This document shows, piece after piece, positions 25,506 to 34,410 of a DNA stretch of 64,000 nt. The position numbers were made by a program, and so were the translations under genes. The stretch is from UBA9926 sp023261215 (GTDB lineage: Bacteria > Pseudomonadota > Gammaproteobacteria > Pseudomonadales > Azotimanducaceae), in the NCBI GenBank assembly GCA_038136035.1, contig JAYPYV010000015.1, positions 1-64,000 on the forward strand. Direction: 5' to 3'. Below the pieces are notes generated by a model. It was given only the letters and a program-made list of their open reading frames with translations, did not search any database and had not been told where the DNA came from. Numbering within the stretch: position 1 is the stretch's first letter; each line of letters begins with the position of its first letter.

Positions 25506-26086
25506 GAGCTGCTGGACACGCCTACGAAACCCATGAATGCGAGCGCCATGATGCCTGCGGACACCATGTGGACAGCAACACCCTGGAAAGGCTTCGGAAC
25601 GGTCTCGTGACTTAAGCGCTCGCGCTGAGCGGCGAACGCCAGCAGCATGAGCGCAAACCCTAGCCCACTCCCCAAACCCGTGATCATGGCCTCTGCGAGT
25701 GAAGAAGGGGTCCGGACTGTGATCAACACAACGCCCAAAACCATGCAATTGGTCGTAATCAAGGGGATGTAGATGCCTAGGACTTCATGAATCACCGGCT
25801 GAGTTGCGCGAATCACGAGCGCCATCAGCTGCACGAGCAGCGCGATCACCACGATGAAACTGATGATCCGCAAGTAGCTCAGTGAAAGGGGTTGGAGCAA
25901 GTAGGTGTCCAGCAAATAGCTGACGCCGGTCGCCAGCGTGATGACAAAGAGGGTTGCGCTGGCAAGCCCGAGTGCGCTGACAAAACGTTGGCTCGCGCCA
26001 ACGAATGGGCAAAGTCCTAAAAACTGGGTGACCACCACGTTATTCACAAAAATCGCTGAAAGCAGGATGGCCAGAATGTCGAACAT
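25502..26086 (-). CDS. rnfA: Rnf/Rsx electron transport complex subunit A
   Basis: A 194-residue six-helix membrane subunit. NNVVVTQFLGLCPFVGAS and IYIPLITTNCMVLGVVL hold the conserved cysteines of the family, proposed to coordinate an iron-sulfur cluster within the membrane together with RnfE. It follows metG by eight bases and overlaps rnfB by four, so metG-rnfABDGE-nth is one transcription unit. Confidence 0.96.
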   Translation of the reverse strand: MFDILAILLSAIFVNNVVVTQFLGLCPFVGASQRFVSALGLASATLFVITLATGVSYLLDTYLLQPLSLSYLRIISFIVVIALLVQLMALVIRATQPVIHEVLGIYIPLITTNCMVLGVVLITVRTPSSLAEAMITGLGSGLGFALMLLAFAAQRERLSHETVPKPFQGVAVHMVSAGIMALAFMGFVGVSSSS

Positions 26087-26094
26087 AGGCGCTG

Positions 26095-28107
26095 TTAAGT
26101 GACCTTCATGCCAGGGGTTGCGCCGGAGTCTGGTGAAATCAGGAAGATATCCGCGCCGCCAGGACCTGCGGCGAGCACCATGCCCTCAGAAACGCCAAAT
26201 TTCATTTTCCTCGGTGCGAGGTTTGCCACCACGACGGTGAGCTTTCCCTCCAACGAGTCGGGTTGATAAGCCGACTTGATGCCCGAGAATACCCGTCGTT
26301 CGTGATCACCTAAATCGAGCGTGAGTTCAAGGAGCTTATCGGCCCCCTCGACGGGCTTTGCCGCGATTACTCGCGCAATTCGCAGGTCCACCTGATTAAA
26401 GGTGTCGATGTCGATGATCGCAGAATCCGTCGAGTCATCCGCAGCCTCCCGATCTATTGCGGGGTTAGCAGCTTCAACCGGTACTGAGACCAGAGCTTCG
26501 ACTTGCTTCGCTTCTAATCTCGCTAACAGCGGATTAAAGGGATTGATCCTGTGCCCGGTGAGCTGGCCTGCGTGGTCCTGCCACGAGAGTGGCGCTACAT
26601 TCAAAAAGGCCTCAGCGCGGGCAGCGAGGGCTGGCAGCACGGGTTTGAGATAAATAATCAGTAATCGAAAGAGGTTCAACCCATCACTGCAAACCTGATG
26701 GGCTCGCTCGCGGGTGTCGTCTGATTTGATTAACTGCCATGGCGCCTCTTCAGCAATAAACTGATTGGCTTGATCGGCGAGCGCCATGATCTCTCGCATC
26801 GCTTTACTGTATTCGCATTGCTCATAGAGCTCGGCAATGGCTTCGTGCTTTGCAGAGATCAAAGCAAAGAGCGGAGTCTCCACTTTCTGGCTGAGCGTGC
26901 TGTCGAATTGCTTGTGAATGAAGCCGGCGCAGCGACTCGCGATGTTGACGACTTTCCCAACCAGGTCAGCGTTGACCTTCTGCTGAAAGTCCTCAAGGTT
27001 GATATCCATATCGCTCACGCTGTTAGAAAGCTTGCTGGCGTAGTAGTAGCGGAGGTATTCGGGTGAAAGATGCTCTAGGTAGTCCCGAGCGGTAATGAAA
27101 GTGCCCTTCGACTTCGACATTTTTTCACCGTTGATGGTGATAAACCCGTGCACTTGCACGCGAGTGGGGGTCCGGAAGCCGGAGCGATTGAGCATCGCTG
27201 GCCAGAACAGTGTATGGAAATTGATGATGTCTTTGCCGATGAAGTGATGTACTTCGGCGGTGGAATCGGGGCCCCAAAATTCGTCGAAATCCAGGTTTGG
27301 TGTCGCGTCGCAGAGGTATCGAAAACTCCCCATGTAGCCGATAGGCGCATCGAGCCAAACATAAAAATACTTACCGGGTTCCCCTGGAATCTCGAAACCA
27401 AAGTATGGCGCGTCGCGACTGATGTCCCAGTCATGAAGGCCATCATCGAGCCACTCATCAATTTTATTTTTTACGGCTTCTTGCAGCGTGCCGCTGGAAG
27501 TCCAACGCTTGAGAAACTCAGTTTCGTCCGACAACTTGAAGAAGATGTGCTCAGAGTCGCGAATCACAGGCGTTGTGCCAGAGAGGGTGGATTTCGGCTC
27601 GATCAAGTCAGTGGCAGCGTACGTCGCACTGCACTGGTCGCAGTTATCGCCATATTGGTCAGGCGCTCCGCATTTTGGACAGGTCCCTTTGACGAACCGG
27701 TCTGCGAGGAACAAAGACTTTTGTTCATCATAAAGTTGTGCGACTGAGGCTTTTCGAATGGCGTTATTTTCCTTTAGCCGAAGATAAATAGTCTCCGATA
27801 ACGCCTTATTTTCCTCGGAGTGTGTCGAGTGATAACAATCGTAGCTGATCAAGAAATCCTGGAAATCGGCGCGATGTGCAGCGGCAACGACTTCTATGTG
27901 GGCTTCTGGGGTCGTACCCTCGGCCTCTGCATTCAGCATGATGCCGGTACCGTGCGTGTCATCTGCGCAGACGAAATAGGTCTTGTGGCCTCGCATTCTT
28001 TGAAATCGGACGAAAATGTCGGATTGCACATGTTCTAGCATGTGCCCGAGATGAATCGGTCCGTTAGCGTAGGGCAAGGCGGAGGTCACGAGAATCGATC
28101 GTGTCAC
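26095..28107 (-). CDS. metG: Methionyl-tRNA synthetase
   Basis: A 670-residue class I synthetase. HLGH lies at 19-22 and KMSKS at 329-333. A single zinc knuckle has C143, C146, C156 and C159. The anticodon-binding helical domain follows, and residues from about 570 form the C-terminal tRNA-binding (EMAP II/Trbp111-like) dimerisation domain, with FNQVDLRIARVIAAKPVEGA. It charges tRNA-Met. The 5' region carries a -10-like TAAAAT and two copies of a 12-base repeat. It heads the rnf operon. Confidence 0.97.
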   Translation of the reverse strand: MTRSILVTSALPYANGPIHLGHMLEHVQSDIFVRFQRMRGHKTYFVCADDTHGTGIMLNAEAEGTTPEAHIEVVAAAHRADFQDFLISYDCYHSTHSEENKALSETIYLRLKENNAIRKASVAQLYDEQKSLFLADRFVKGTCPKCGAPDQYGDNCDQCSATYAATDLIEPKSTLSGTTPVIRDSEHIFFKLSDETEFLKRWTSSGTLQEAVKNKIDEWLDDGLHDWDISRDAPYFGFEIPGEPGKYFYVWLDAPIGYMGSFRYLCDATPNLDFDEFWGPDSTAEVHHFIGKDIINFHTLFWPAMLNRSGFRTPTRVQVHGFITINGEKMSKSKGTFITARDYLEHLSPEYLRYYYASKLSNSVSDMDINLEDFQQKVNADLVGKVVNIASRCAGFIHKQFDSTLSQKVETPLFALISAKHEAIAELYEQCEYSKAMREIMALADQANQFIAEEAPWQLIKSDDTRERAHQVCSDGLNLFRLLIIYLKPVLPALAARAEAFLNVAPLSWQDHAGQLTGHRINPFNPLLARLEAKQVEALVSVPVEAANPAIDREAADDSTDSAIIDIDTFNQVDLRIARVIAAKPVEGADKLLELTLDLGDHERRVFSGIKSAYQPDSLEGKLTVVVANLAPRKMKFGVSEGMVLAAGPGGADIFLISPDSGATPGMKVT

Positions 28108-28577
28108 AGATAAGGTCTCTACGGTTGAACGGGGAGCATTTTACCTGAATCGCGCCCTCGGCACCTTATGGGATGCGCCCTCGGCATTGTCCATGCTGGT
28201 GGGTGCTGGGATTCATCGTATCTCGCAAGGCAGGGGCGCAGACTGCGCCAGACGAAGACCCTTCGGTTTCCTGGCGCGAGATGCTAAAGCGGATGAATCT
28301 CATTTGAGTTCGAACGCGCATCGTGAACTTCATGCTTGCCTAACCCCGGTCGTTTCGCGACTGAGGCGGGCCCAAGGTCATTCAACCCAGTCTCCTACTC
28401 GGCACGCCTGCACCTCCTGATCAGATCCGGTTAAAATGCGCGGCGCGTGGTTGGCAAAGCCTCGCAAAGACTTTAAACGGCGTCGCGCCACCATGTCTAA
28501 ACCTCGCCCCCGAGCGTTGTGATGAGAAATGCATTCGCTCGTTGTATTGGCGAGCCAACGGGTTGGAACAAGATTCA
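28108..28577. other. Divergent intergenic region metG / mrp with direct repeat
   Basis: About 470 bases without a supported gene. GCGCCCTCGGCA occurs at 28152-28163 and 28175-28186. A minus-strand -10-like TAAAAT (28138-28143) is a candidate metG promoter element, and TTAAAAT near 28432 is a candidate for mrp. A small hairpin GGCGCA-gac-TGCGCC lies near 28235. Confidence 0.4.
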
Positions 28578-29414
28578 ATGACAGATCAAGGCATAGACAC
28601 GATTGCGTTACCCCAAGTCGAACGCATCATTGCTGTCGGCTCAGGTAAAGGGGGGGTTGGCAAGTCGACGGTGGCAAGTAATCTTGCCGCGGCACTGGCA
28701 GCGCTCGGGGCGAAGAGCGGGTTGCTCGATGCGGACATTTATGGGCCAAGCGTGGGCCGCTTGCTGGGTGTGCCGGCAGGCACTAAGCCCGATGTGATCG
28801 ATGGAAAGCTACAACCGATGGTGGCTAGAGGGCTTGCTACGATGTCGATGAGCTATCTCGGTAACGAACGCACGCCAGCGATTTGGCGAGGGCCTATGGC
28901 GAGTGGTGCGCTTCAGCAAATGTTGACCCAAACCCATTGGCCAACGCTTGATGTCCTGGTGATCGATATGCCGCCGGGTACGGGTGATATTCAACTGACG
29001 CTCGCGCAGCGGGTTCGATTGGATGGTGCGCTCATTGTGACCACGCCCCAAGATTTAAGTCTTCTGGATGCCCGTAAAGGCATTGAAATGTTCCGAAAGG
29101 TGGAAGTGCCGATTCTGGGCATCGTTGAAAACATGAGTACACACGTCTGTTCTGCCTGCGGCCACGAAGAGGCACTGTTTGGATCGAAGGGCGGTGCATC
29201 TATCGCGGCTGAGTATGGGGTGGAATTGCTTGCTGAGCTTCCACTGGAAATGGGCGTTCGCGAGAGTGCCGATCAGGGCGTGCCGTTGGTTCAATCTGGG
29301 GGTCAAAGTCACCACGCAGAGCGTTATCTCGCGCTTGCACGACAGGTGCTCGATCGGTTGCACGAGCGCTCGGACGACGCTGGGTTCCCCGAGATCGAAA
29401 TCGTCGACGATTAA
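28578..29414 (+). CDS. apbC: Mrp/ApbC-type iron-sulfur cluster carrier ATPase
   Basis: The 278-residue protein has the deviant Walker A GSGKGGVGKS (21-30), the Mrp signature DADIYGPSVGRLLG, LVIDMPPGTGDIQLTL, and the C-terminal CxxC with C191 and C194 in HVCSACGH that bridges the cluster in the dimer. It lacks the N-terminal DUF59 (MIP18) domain found in many Mrp proteins, so it is the short form. It should bind and transfer a [4Fe-4S] cluster, relevant to the many Fe-S proteins nearby (Rnf, Nth). It is divergent from metG, the usual gammaproteobacterial arrangement. Confidence 0.94.
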   Translation: MTDQGIDTIALPQVERIIAVGSGKGGVGKSTVASNLAAALAALGAKSGLLDADIYGPSVGRLLGVPAGTKPDVIDGKLQPMVARGLATMSMSYLGNERTPAIWRGPMASGALQQMLTQTHWPTLDVLVIDMPPGTGDIQLTLAQRVRLDGALIVTTPQDLSLLDARKGIEMFRKVEVPILGIVENMSTHVCSACGHEEALFGSKGGASIAAEYGVELLAELPLEMGVRESADQGVPLVQSGGQSHHAERYLALARQVLDRLHERSDDAGFPEIEIVDD

Positions 29415-29534
29415 AATTCAGTCGCGGATGTCCCCCCTTAAACTTTGGTGAGAGGTCACTGTTGGGGTACGTGATCAAGCACTCGGTTCGAATAGGCCAG
29501 CGGCTCAAAATGGGTATGGAGATTGGAGAGCGTC

Positions 29535-30098
29535 ATGAGTATTAAAGCGGATCGTTGGATCAGAGAGATGGCAGCACAAGGCATGATTGAGCCATTCGAA
29601 GCGGGCCAAGTTCGCGGTGGTGAGAGCGGGCGGGTCATTTCTTATGGCACGTCGAGCTATGGATACGACGTGCGGTGTGCCGATGAATTTAAAGTATTCA
29701 CAAACATCCACTCTGCCACAGTGGATCCCAAGCATTTCGATGAAAAGAGTTTTGTCGATATTCAAAGTGATGTGTGTGTCATTCCTCCAAATTCTTTCGC
29801 GCTTGCGAGGACAGTGGAATATTTCCGTATACCTCGATCGGTGTTGACCATCTGCTTAGGCAAGTCAACCTATGCTCGATGCGGGATTATCGTGAACGTG
29901 ACCCCCTTAGAGCCAGAGTGGGAAGGACATGTGACGCTGGAGTTTTCTAACACCACCAATTTGCCCGCAAAAATCTATGCCAACGAAGGGGTGGCGCAGA
30001 TGCTGTTTTTCGAAAGTGATGAGATCTGCGAGACGTCTTATTTGGATCGCGGGGGTAAATATCAAGGCCAGACCGGGGTGACCCTACCTAAAACATGA
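29535..30098 (+). CDS. dcd: dCTP deaminase
   Basis: A 187-residue trimeric nucleotide deaminase. Motifs are CLGKSTYARCGIIVNVTPLE and GHVTLEFSNTTNLP with catalytic E136, and the C-terminal GGKYQGQTGVTLP lid. It converts dCTP to dUTP for thymidylate synthesis. GGAGAG four bases before ATG 29535 fixes the start; a longer frame from 29523 adds MESV only. The stop abuts the stop of the convergent DUF3108 gene. Confidence 0.96.
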   Translation: MSIKADRWIREMAAQGMIEPFEAGQVRGGESGRVISYGTSSYGYDVRCADEFKVFTNIHSATVDPKHFDEKSFVDIQSDVCVIPPNSFALARTVEYFRIPRSVLTICLGKSTYARCGIIVNVTPLEPEWEGHVTLEFSNTTNLPAKIYANEGVAQMLFFESDEICETSYLDRGGKYQGQTGVTLPKT

Positions 30099-30947
30099 TC
30101 ACTCTTCGAGTTTGACGGCTTCTCCTGCGATAGAGGCTGCTTGGAGTTCTAGGCTGAAACTGTCGCGCCCGTCCTCTTGGATAAATCGAATCAACATGTA
30201 TTCAAGCGCTGGCGCGAGCCACAAGGTGGTTCGCTTATCCGGGTCATCATTCTTCTTTTCGAGTCTGAGCGTTTGGATGGGCCCAAGCTCAGTGGTCAAT
30301 AATTGGCGTTCGGCAACTTCGAAGACGTATTGCTTGATGCGGCCGCTATCAAAAATATCGTAGGTCCATATCCCTGTATTGATGTCATTCTCATTGGCAT
30401 TGAGTAGGTCAACCTGTAGCTGAAGTTGATAGAGTAATCGGTCAGAGAAATGCGCCTCCCGATTTAGCGAATATTGATCGTTCCGCGCCTGGTCGGTGAC
30501 CACGCCCTCTTGCCAATCAAAATGCAAATCTTGCGTTTTGTTTTTGCCCAGACCCGTTCGTTCGTATTGATATCGGAGTGGCTGGAGCGCCGTGCCTCGA
30601 GCATTGAAGGTTGATGTCTCATTTAGTTTCGCGAAAAGGCTGAGCGCCTTCGATGAGAAGGTGTAGGTCAATGATTGATCTTGCTGAACAATATCGAGGC
30701 TTCGAACGCCAGTCGCCGAGATGGGCAGGCCTCGATAATCAGCGGTGTAAGTTGCCTCGAATGGCCTTGGTAGGCGCGTGGCTTGCGCCTCCCCGGCCGG
30801 CATCGAGTCTCCCTTGTTTATTTCGGAGGGATTGATTGAGGCGTTGGCGGTTGCCACCAGACCAGCAAACAAAAAACTGTGTATCAATCGAGTCCCTAGG
30901 TGGGCTAGGAGGCTTCGACCATTGAGGCTTTTGGGCCTGTGTGTCAT
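30099..30947 (-). CDS. DUF3108 periplasmic protein
   Basis: A protein of about 282 residues with an N-terminal hydrophobic segment (LIHSFLFAGLVATANA) acting as signal peptide, then a beta-rich DUF3108 domain from about residue 60. Landmarks are FEATYTADYRGLPISATGVR, DLHFDWQEGVV and TTLWLAPALEYMLIRF. DUF3108 proteins are lipocalin-like and of unknown role. Several in-frame starts lie close together (30983, 30965, 30956, 30947); I prefer ATG 30947 because TGAGAT lies a few bases before it. In related genomes purN and purM stand between this gene and the DUF2066 gene; here they do not. Confidence 0.82.
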   Translation of the reverse strand: MTHRPKSLNGRSLLAHLGTRLIHSFLFAGLVATANASINPSEINKGDSMPAGEAQATRLPRPFEATYTADYRGLPISATGVRSLDIVQQDQSLTYTFSSKALSLFAKLNETSTFNARGTALQPLRYQYERTGLGKNKTQDLHFDWQEGVVTDQARNDQYSLNREAHFSDRLLYQLQLQVDLLNANENDINTGIWTYDIFDSGRIKQYVFEVAERQLLTTELGPIQTLRLEKKNDDPDKRTTLWLAPALEYMLIRFIQEDGRDSFSLELQAASIAGEAVKLEE

Positions 30948-31062
30948 CGCAGATCTCATTTGCATTGGACGCGATCGGTTCACATTTGCTCAGTTACATT
31001 CGAAGTCATCATAGGATTGTGCATACAATAGGCTTCGGTTGGGCGAACTTTGACATCCAATT

Positions 31063-32220
31063 ATGAAGTGGCCTTTTCAGAGAGCACTGAATCAACATCT
31101 TTTGAGTAAATTGACCGTGCCGATAGTGATAAGAATCCCATTAGGTCTAAAAAGTTCCCTCATGATACTGGGGGTCATCGGTTTAGTCACGATGATGGGC
31201 CGCGCGAATGCCGTGATCCTGGACGATCTCTACGTGGCGGAAGTTCTAACCGATTCTCAGAGCGATCTGCAGCGTCGTCGTGATGCGGCAGCCGGGTTGC
31301 GTCAAGTTCTGATCCGTGTTTCCGGCGATCTGAAGGCGGACGAACGGCCAGCGGTTGCGGCGGCCCTCAGGTCACCTGAGCGGTATTACACCGAATTCAG
31401 TTACCGGCGAGGTGACGTGCCAGGCGCCGAAGACGCAGATGAACTGCAGCAACTGATGCAAATTCGCTTTGAACCCAGTTTGATTGCGGAATTGCTGCGT
31501 GACGCTGAATTGCCCGTATGGGGCAGTAACCGACCTTCGGTCCTTTTTTGGGTTGCGAAAGAATCGGGCGGGCAGCGAGAGGTCGTTGGGGAAGCGAGCC
31601 TCGGGGCCTTTGCCCAGTCTATTCGTCAGCAAGCGCAGGTTCGTGGGGTGCCGACCTATTTCCCGCTTTGGGATCTCGAGGATGCTGGGACAGTAACCCC
31701 TTCAGAAATTTGGGGGCGTTTTCTAGACGATATCGAGGCCGCCTCAGAACGATATTCGCCGGATAAAATTCTGGTTGCGCGGGTGGAACAGCGCTATGCC
31801 GGGCAGTGGCACGTGGATTGGTCATTTGGCGGCAACGGTGATTGGCGGGTTGGGAGTCTCTTGAGTGAATCTCAATCAGAGGCGGCGATCGCTTTGGTGA
31901 ATGAAATTGCTGCGCGGCTGAGCGCCCAATATGCCGCGTCTTCCTCGAAGAACGCGATCAGCTTGAAGGTTGAGGGCATCTCGTCGATCGCAGCCCTAGC
32001 GAACGTTGAACGTTATCTCAATCGTTTGTCTTCGGTACTCAATGTGCAATTGAGGGCGGTGAAAGGCGATCTGGTCACCTTTGAGCTCAGTACCGAAGGG
32101 GATTTGCAACAGCTCGTGGATTTAATGGCGCTGGACCGTGATCTGCTGTTGCTCAATCAGGATTTAAGATCGGGCACGCTTTGGTATCGGTGGAGTGGGA
32201 AAGCGAGTGTTGAGAACTAG
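31063..32220 (+). CDS. DUF2066 exported protein
   Basis: The 385-residue protein has a hydrophobic stretch at about 28-48 (LKSSLMILGVIGLVTMMG) acting as a signal peptide or anchor, after a long basic N-region. DUF2066 begins near ILDDLYVAEVLTDSQSDLQR and contains RDAAAGLRQVLIRVSGD and PSVLFWVAKES. The family has no known biochemical role but is consistently placed before a PerM permease and hda in gammaproteobacteria, as here. The start could lie further inside, since ATG 31063 has only a weak ribosome site. Confidence 0.82.
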   Translation: MKWPFQRALNQHLLSKLTVPIVIRIPLGLKSSLMILGVIGLVTMMGRANAVILDDLYVAEVLTDSQSDLQRRRDAAAGLRQVLIRVSGDLKADERPAVAAALRSPERYYTEFSYRRGDVPGAEDADELQQLMQIRFEPSLIAELLRDAELPVWGSNRPSVLFWVAKESGGQREVVGEASLGAFAQSIRQQAQVRGVPTYFPLWDLEDAGTVTPSEIWGRFLDDIEAASERYSPDKILVARVEQRYAGQWHVDWSFGGNGDWRVGSLLSESQSEAAIALVNEIAARLSAQYAASSSKNAISLKVEGISSIAALANVERYLNRLSSVLNVQLRAVKGDLVTFELSTEGDLQQLVDLMALDRDLLLLNQDLRSGTLWYRWSGKASVEN

Positions 32221-32227
32221 TGCAGCC

Positions 32228-32256
32228 CGCCTTGCAATGGGATCTTAAGCAAGGCG
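32228..32256 (+). terminator. Hairpin after the DUF2066 gene
   Basis: CGCCTTGC (32228-32235) and GCAAGGCG (32249-32256) form a perfect eight-base stem with a 13-base loop, starting eight bases after the DUF2066 stop. There is no following T-tract, so it could be a weak or factor-assisted terminator or an mRNA-stabilising hairpin. Confidence 0.35.
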
Positions 32257-32588
32257 TTGTAGGCACGCGTCGACCCGCTGAAGGCCTGCTGGGTCAGCAC
32301 TTGGCTTGAGCTGGTTTGAGCCACGGGCAAGTGGGCTTCACTGGGCTTGTGATTCTGGGCCTGGGGTTGGGCAGTGCCCCAAGACTAAGGGCGTGCACGT
32401 CCAAACACCGCCCAAATCCGAACGCAATGAAATGTAAGGGTTTGGATGAATAGATCGTCCGCAGTGTTGGATCCTTCCGAAGCGTTTTTGCGGGAAAGGA
32501 ATCCAAAATAAAAGCGAAGGCAGAAGAATACAAGGAAGAAGAACTCAAGGCAGAAGTTATGGATAGCGAGCCAACGGGAGAGAAACTG
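32257..32588. other. Intergenic region before the permease gene
   Basis: About 330 bases without a supported gene. Near its right end is a purine-rich tract in which AAGGCAGAAG occurs twice, at 32517-32526 and 32547-32556, a 30-base period. The frame of the permease is open through this tract but has no upstream start codon. Confidence 0.4.
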
Positions 32589-33722
32589 ATGCAGTCATCA
32601 AGCAGGGTCTATGTGATCATGTGCCTGGTGCTTGCCGTGTGCTTGTGGTTGCTTAGCCCCATCTTGACGCCTTTTTTTCTGGGCGGATTGATTGCGTATC
32701 TGGGTCACCCATTGGTGGACCGCTTGGAAAGCCGAGGGCTGCGCCGGGTAGTGGGTGTTGTGGCGGTCTTTCTTCTGGTGATTCTTGCGGTTATCGCACT
32801 GATGCTGATGGTCCTACCCCAATTTGTATCTGAGCTCGGTATTTTGCTTCAGAAGGTCCCGTTGATGCTCGATTGGGCAGGCGATCAATTGGCATCGAAG
32901 TGGTCTGGTTCGTTTGGTGAAACCCTTGGAGCGCCGATCAGTGTTCAAACACTCAGCGGCTTGGTCACCGACTGGGGGCAGGTGCAGAGCTTGCTGATGA
33001 CCGGGTTACGAGAGCTGTTTAGCTCAGGGGCGGCGGTGCTCAGCACACTGGCGACCCTCGCCTTAACGCCCGTGGTGGCGTTTTATTGCTTGCGAGATTG
33101 GCCGTTGATGATGAATCAATTGCAGCGGTTTGTCCCGCCGACTTCGTCGGCAAAGATCCACATGCTCGCTAGGGAGTGTGACAGCGTCTTGAGCGGGTTT
33201 TTCAGGGGACAGCTAATGGTGATGATAGCGCTTGCAGTCATTTATTCCGTTGGATTGAGTCTCTTAGGACTCAAAGGGTCACTCGCGATTGGCATGGTGG
33301 CTGGGCTCTTCAGTGTGGTGCCTTACCTCGGCACAATCATTGGTTTGCTGATTGGCGTGTTGGCCGCCGTCTATCAATTCCAGGATGTGCTGCATCCTTC
33401 CCTGGTGCTTGCCGTATTTTTGGTGGGTCAGCTCTTAGAGGGCATGCTGCTCACCCCTTGGTTAGTGGGTGATCGCATTGGCCTTCACCCAGTCGCGGTG
33501 ATTTTCGCCCTCATGGCTGGAGGACAGCTCTTTGGCTTCGTGGGTATTTTGGTTGCTTTGCCGGTGGCGGCTGTACTGGTAGTTGCGGTGAGGCATCTGC
33601 TTCTCGATCGCCTGACGTTCGAATCTGAGCTTGACCTTGCCGGACGTGGGTCAAGCGCGACGTCCCCAGACGCTGCCTCAGACAGTGCGATCCAGGCACC
33701 TAACCCTCAGCTTGAGGATTGA
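32589..33722 (+). CDS. AI-2E/PerM family permease
   Basis: About 377 residues with roughly eight membrane helices: a pair near the N-terminus (about 8-70), a long amphipathic periplasmic or coiled region (about 75-150), and a C-terminal bundle. Family motifs are LSPILTPFFLGGLIAYLGHP, TPVVAFYCLRDW, LFSVVPYLGTIIGLLIGVLA and GDRIGLHPVAVIFALMAGG. The family was named for autoinducer-2 export but most members are uncharacterised permeases. I prefer ATG 32589, seven bases after GGGAGA; ATG 32559 would add ten polar residues. The Ser/Ala-rich C-terminal tail is disordered. hda follows after 13 bases. Confidence 0.88.
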   Translation: MQSSSRVYVIMCLVLAVCLWLLSPILTPFFLGGLIAYLGHPLVDRLESRGLRRVVGVVAVFLLVILAVIALMLMVLPQFVSELGILLQKVPLMLDWAGDQLASKWSGSFGETLGAPISVQTLSGLVTDWGQVQSLLMTGLRELFSSGAAVLSTLATLALTPVVAFYCLRDWPLMMNQLQRFVPPTSSAKIHMLARECDSVLSGFFRGQLMVMIALAVIYSVGLSLLGLKGSLAIGMVAGLFSVVPYLGTIIGLLIGVLAAVYQFQDVLHPSLVLAVFLVGQLLEGMLLTPWLVGDRIGLHPVAVIFALMAGGQLFGFVGILVALPVAAVLVVAVRHLLLDRLTFESELDLAGRGSSATSPDAASDSAIQAPNPQLED

Positions 33723-33735
33723 GTCGATTGCCCCC

Positions 33736-34410
33736 ATGACCGAGCAACTTACTCTTCAGCTCCCGCTTCGTCGGCGTTGGACGCCCGAGCGTTTCGTAGG
33801 AGAGACACTGCAGAATCTGCGGGCAAGTGCTGAAGTCCTGCATTGGATCGATGGTCCGGAAAGCGCCGGGAAGTCGCATCTTTTGGTTGCATTGTGCCAG
33901 CAAGCGGAGCGGGAGAATCGCTCGTCGATGTATATTGATCTCGGCGCGACCCAAGGGGCGGAGGCGCTCACAGCCATTGACCACGTTGAAGTCATTGCGC
34001 TCGACAATGTGGATCGAGTGCTTGAGGATCCTCATTGGGCTTTGGCGCTTTATGGGTTGATCAACGGTCTTCAACAGCAGGGCCAAAAAGTCAGAGCTTA
34101 TTGGGCGGCCAAAAAACCTGCGTCCGATCTAAGGTTTGCAACAGAAGATCTCGCATCGCGCTGTCGGGCGATGCTGCCTCATTCATTGAATGTGCTGGAC
34201 GACGATCAAAAGGTCAAAGTGTTGCACCGCATCGCCGAAGATGAAGGGTTTGAGCTGCCCCCTGCTGCAGCCCGATACTTGATTGAGCGATCGACTCGAG
34301 ACCTCACAGCATTGGCACAGGTTTTGAACCAAGTGGCTTCCGCGAGTCTGCGAGATAAACGAAAGGTCACCCTTCCCCTGGTGAGGCAAGTGATGGCTCA
34401 GCAACGATGA
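33736..34410 (+). CDS. hda: DnaA inactivator Hda
   Basis: A 224-residue AAA+ DnaA homologue. The N-terminal TEQLTLQLPL resembles the sliding-clamp-binding motif of Hda. Walker A is GPESAGKS at 40-47, and the Walker B-like segment is VIALDNVDRVLED. ASRCRAMLPHSLNVLDDDQK and VLHRIAEDEGFELPPAAARY cover sensor regions. Hda on the loaded clamp stimulates ATP hydrolysis by DnaA to prevent re-initiation. The longer frame from 33631 overlaps the permease and is not family-like. The stop overlaps the next gene as ATGA. Confidence 0.9.
   Translation: MTEQLTLQLPLRRRWTPERFVGETLQNLRASAEVLHWIDGPESAGKSHLLVALCQQAERENRSSMYIDLGATQGAEALTAIDHVEVIALDNVDRVLEDPHWALALYGLINGLQQQGQKVRAYWAAKKPASDLRFATEDLASRCRAMLPHSLNVLDDDQKVKVLHRIAEDEGFELPPAAARYLIERSTRDLTALAQVLNQVASASLRDKRKVTLPLVRQVMAQQR

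Noticed and set aside
25506..25748. 81-residue N-terminal extension of the RnfB fusion
   Set aside because: It is the out-of-frame shadow of rnfA; the ATG overlapping the rnfA stop gives the normal RnfB membrane anchor.
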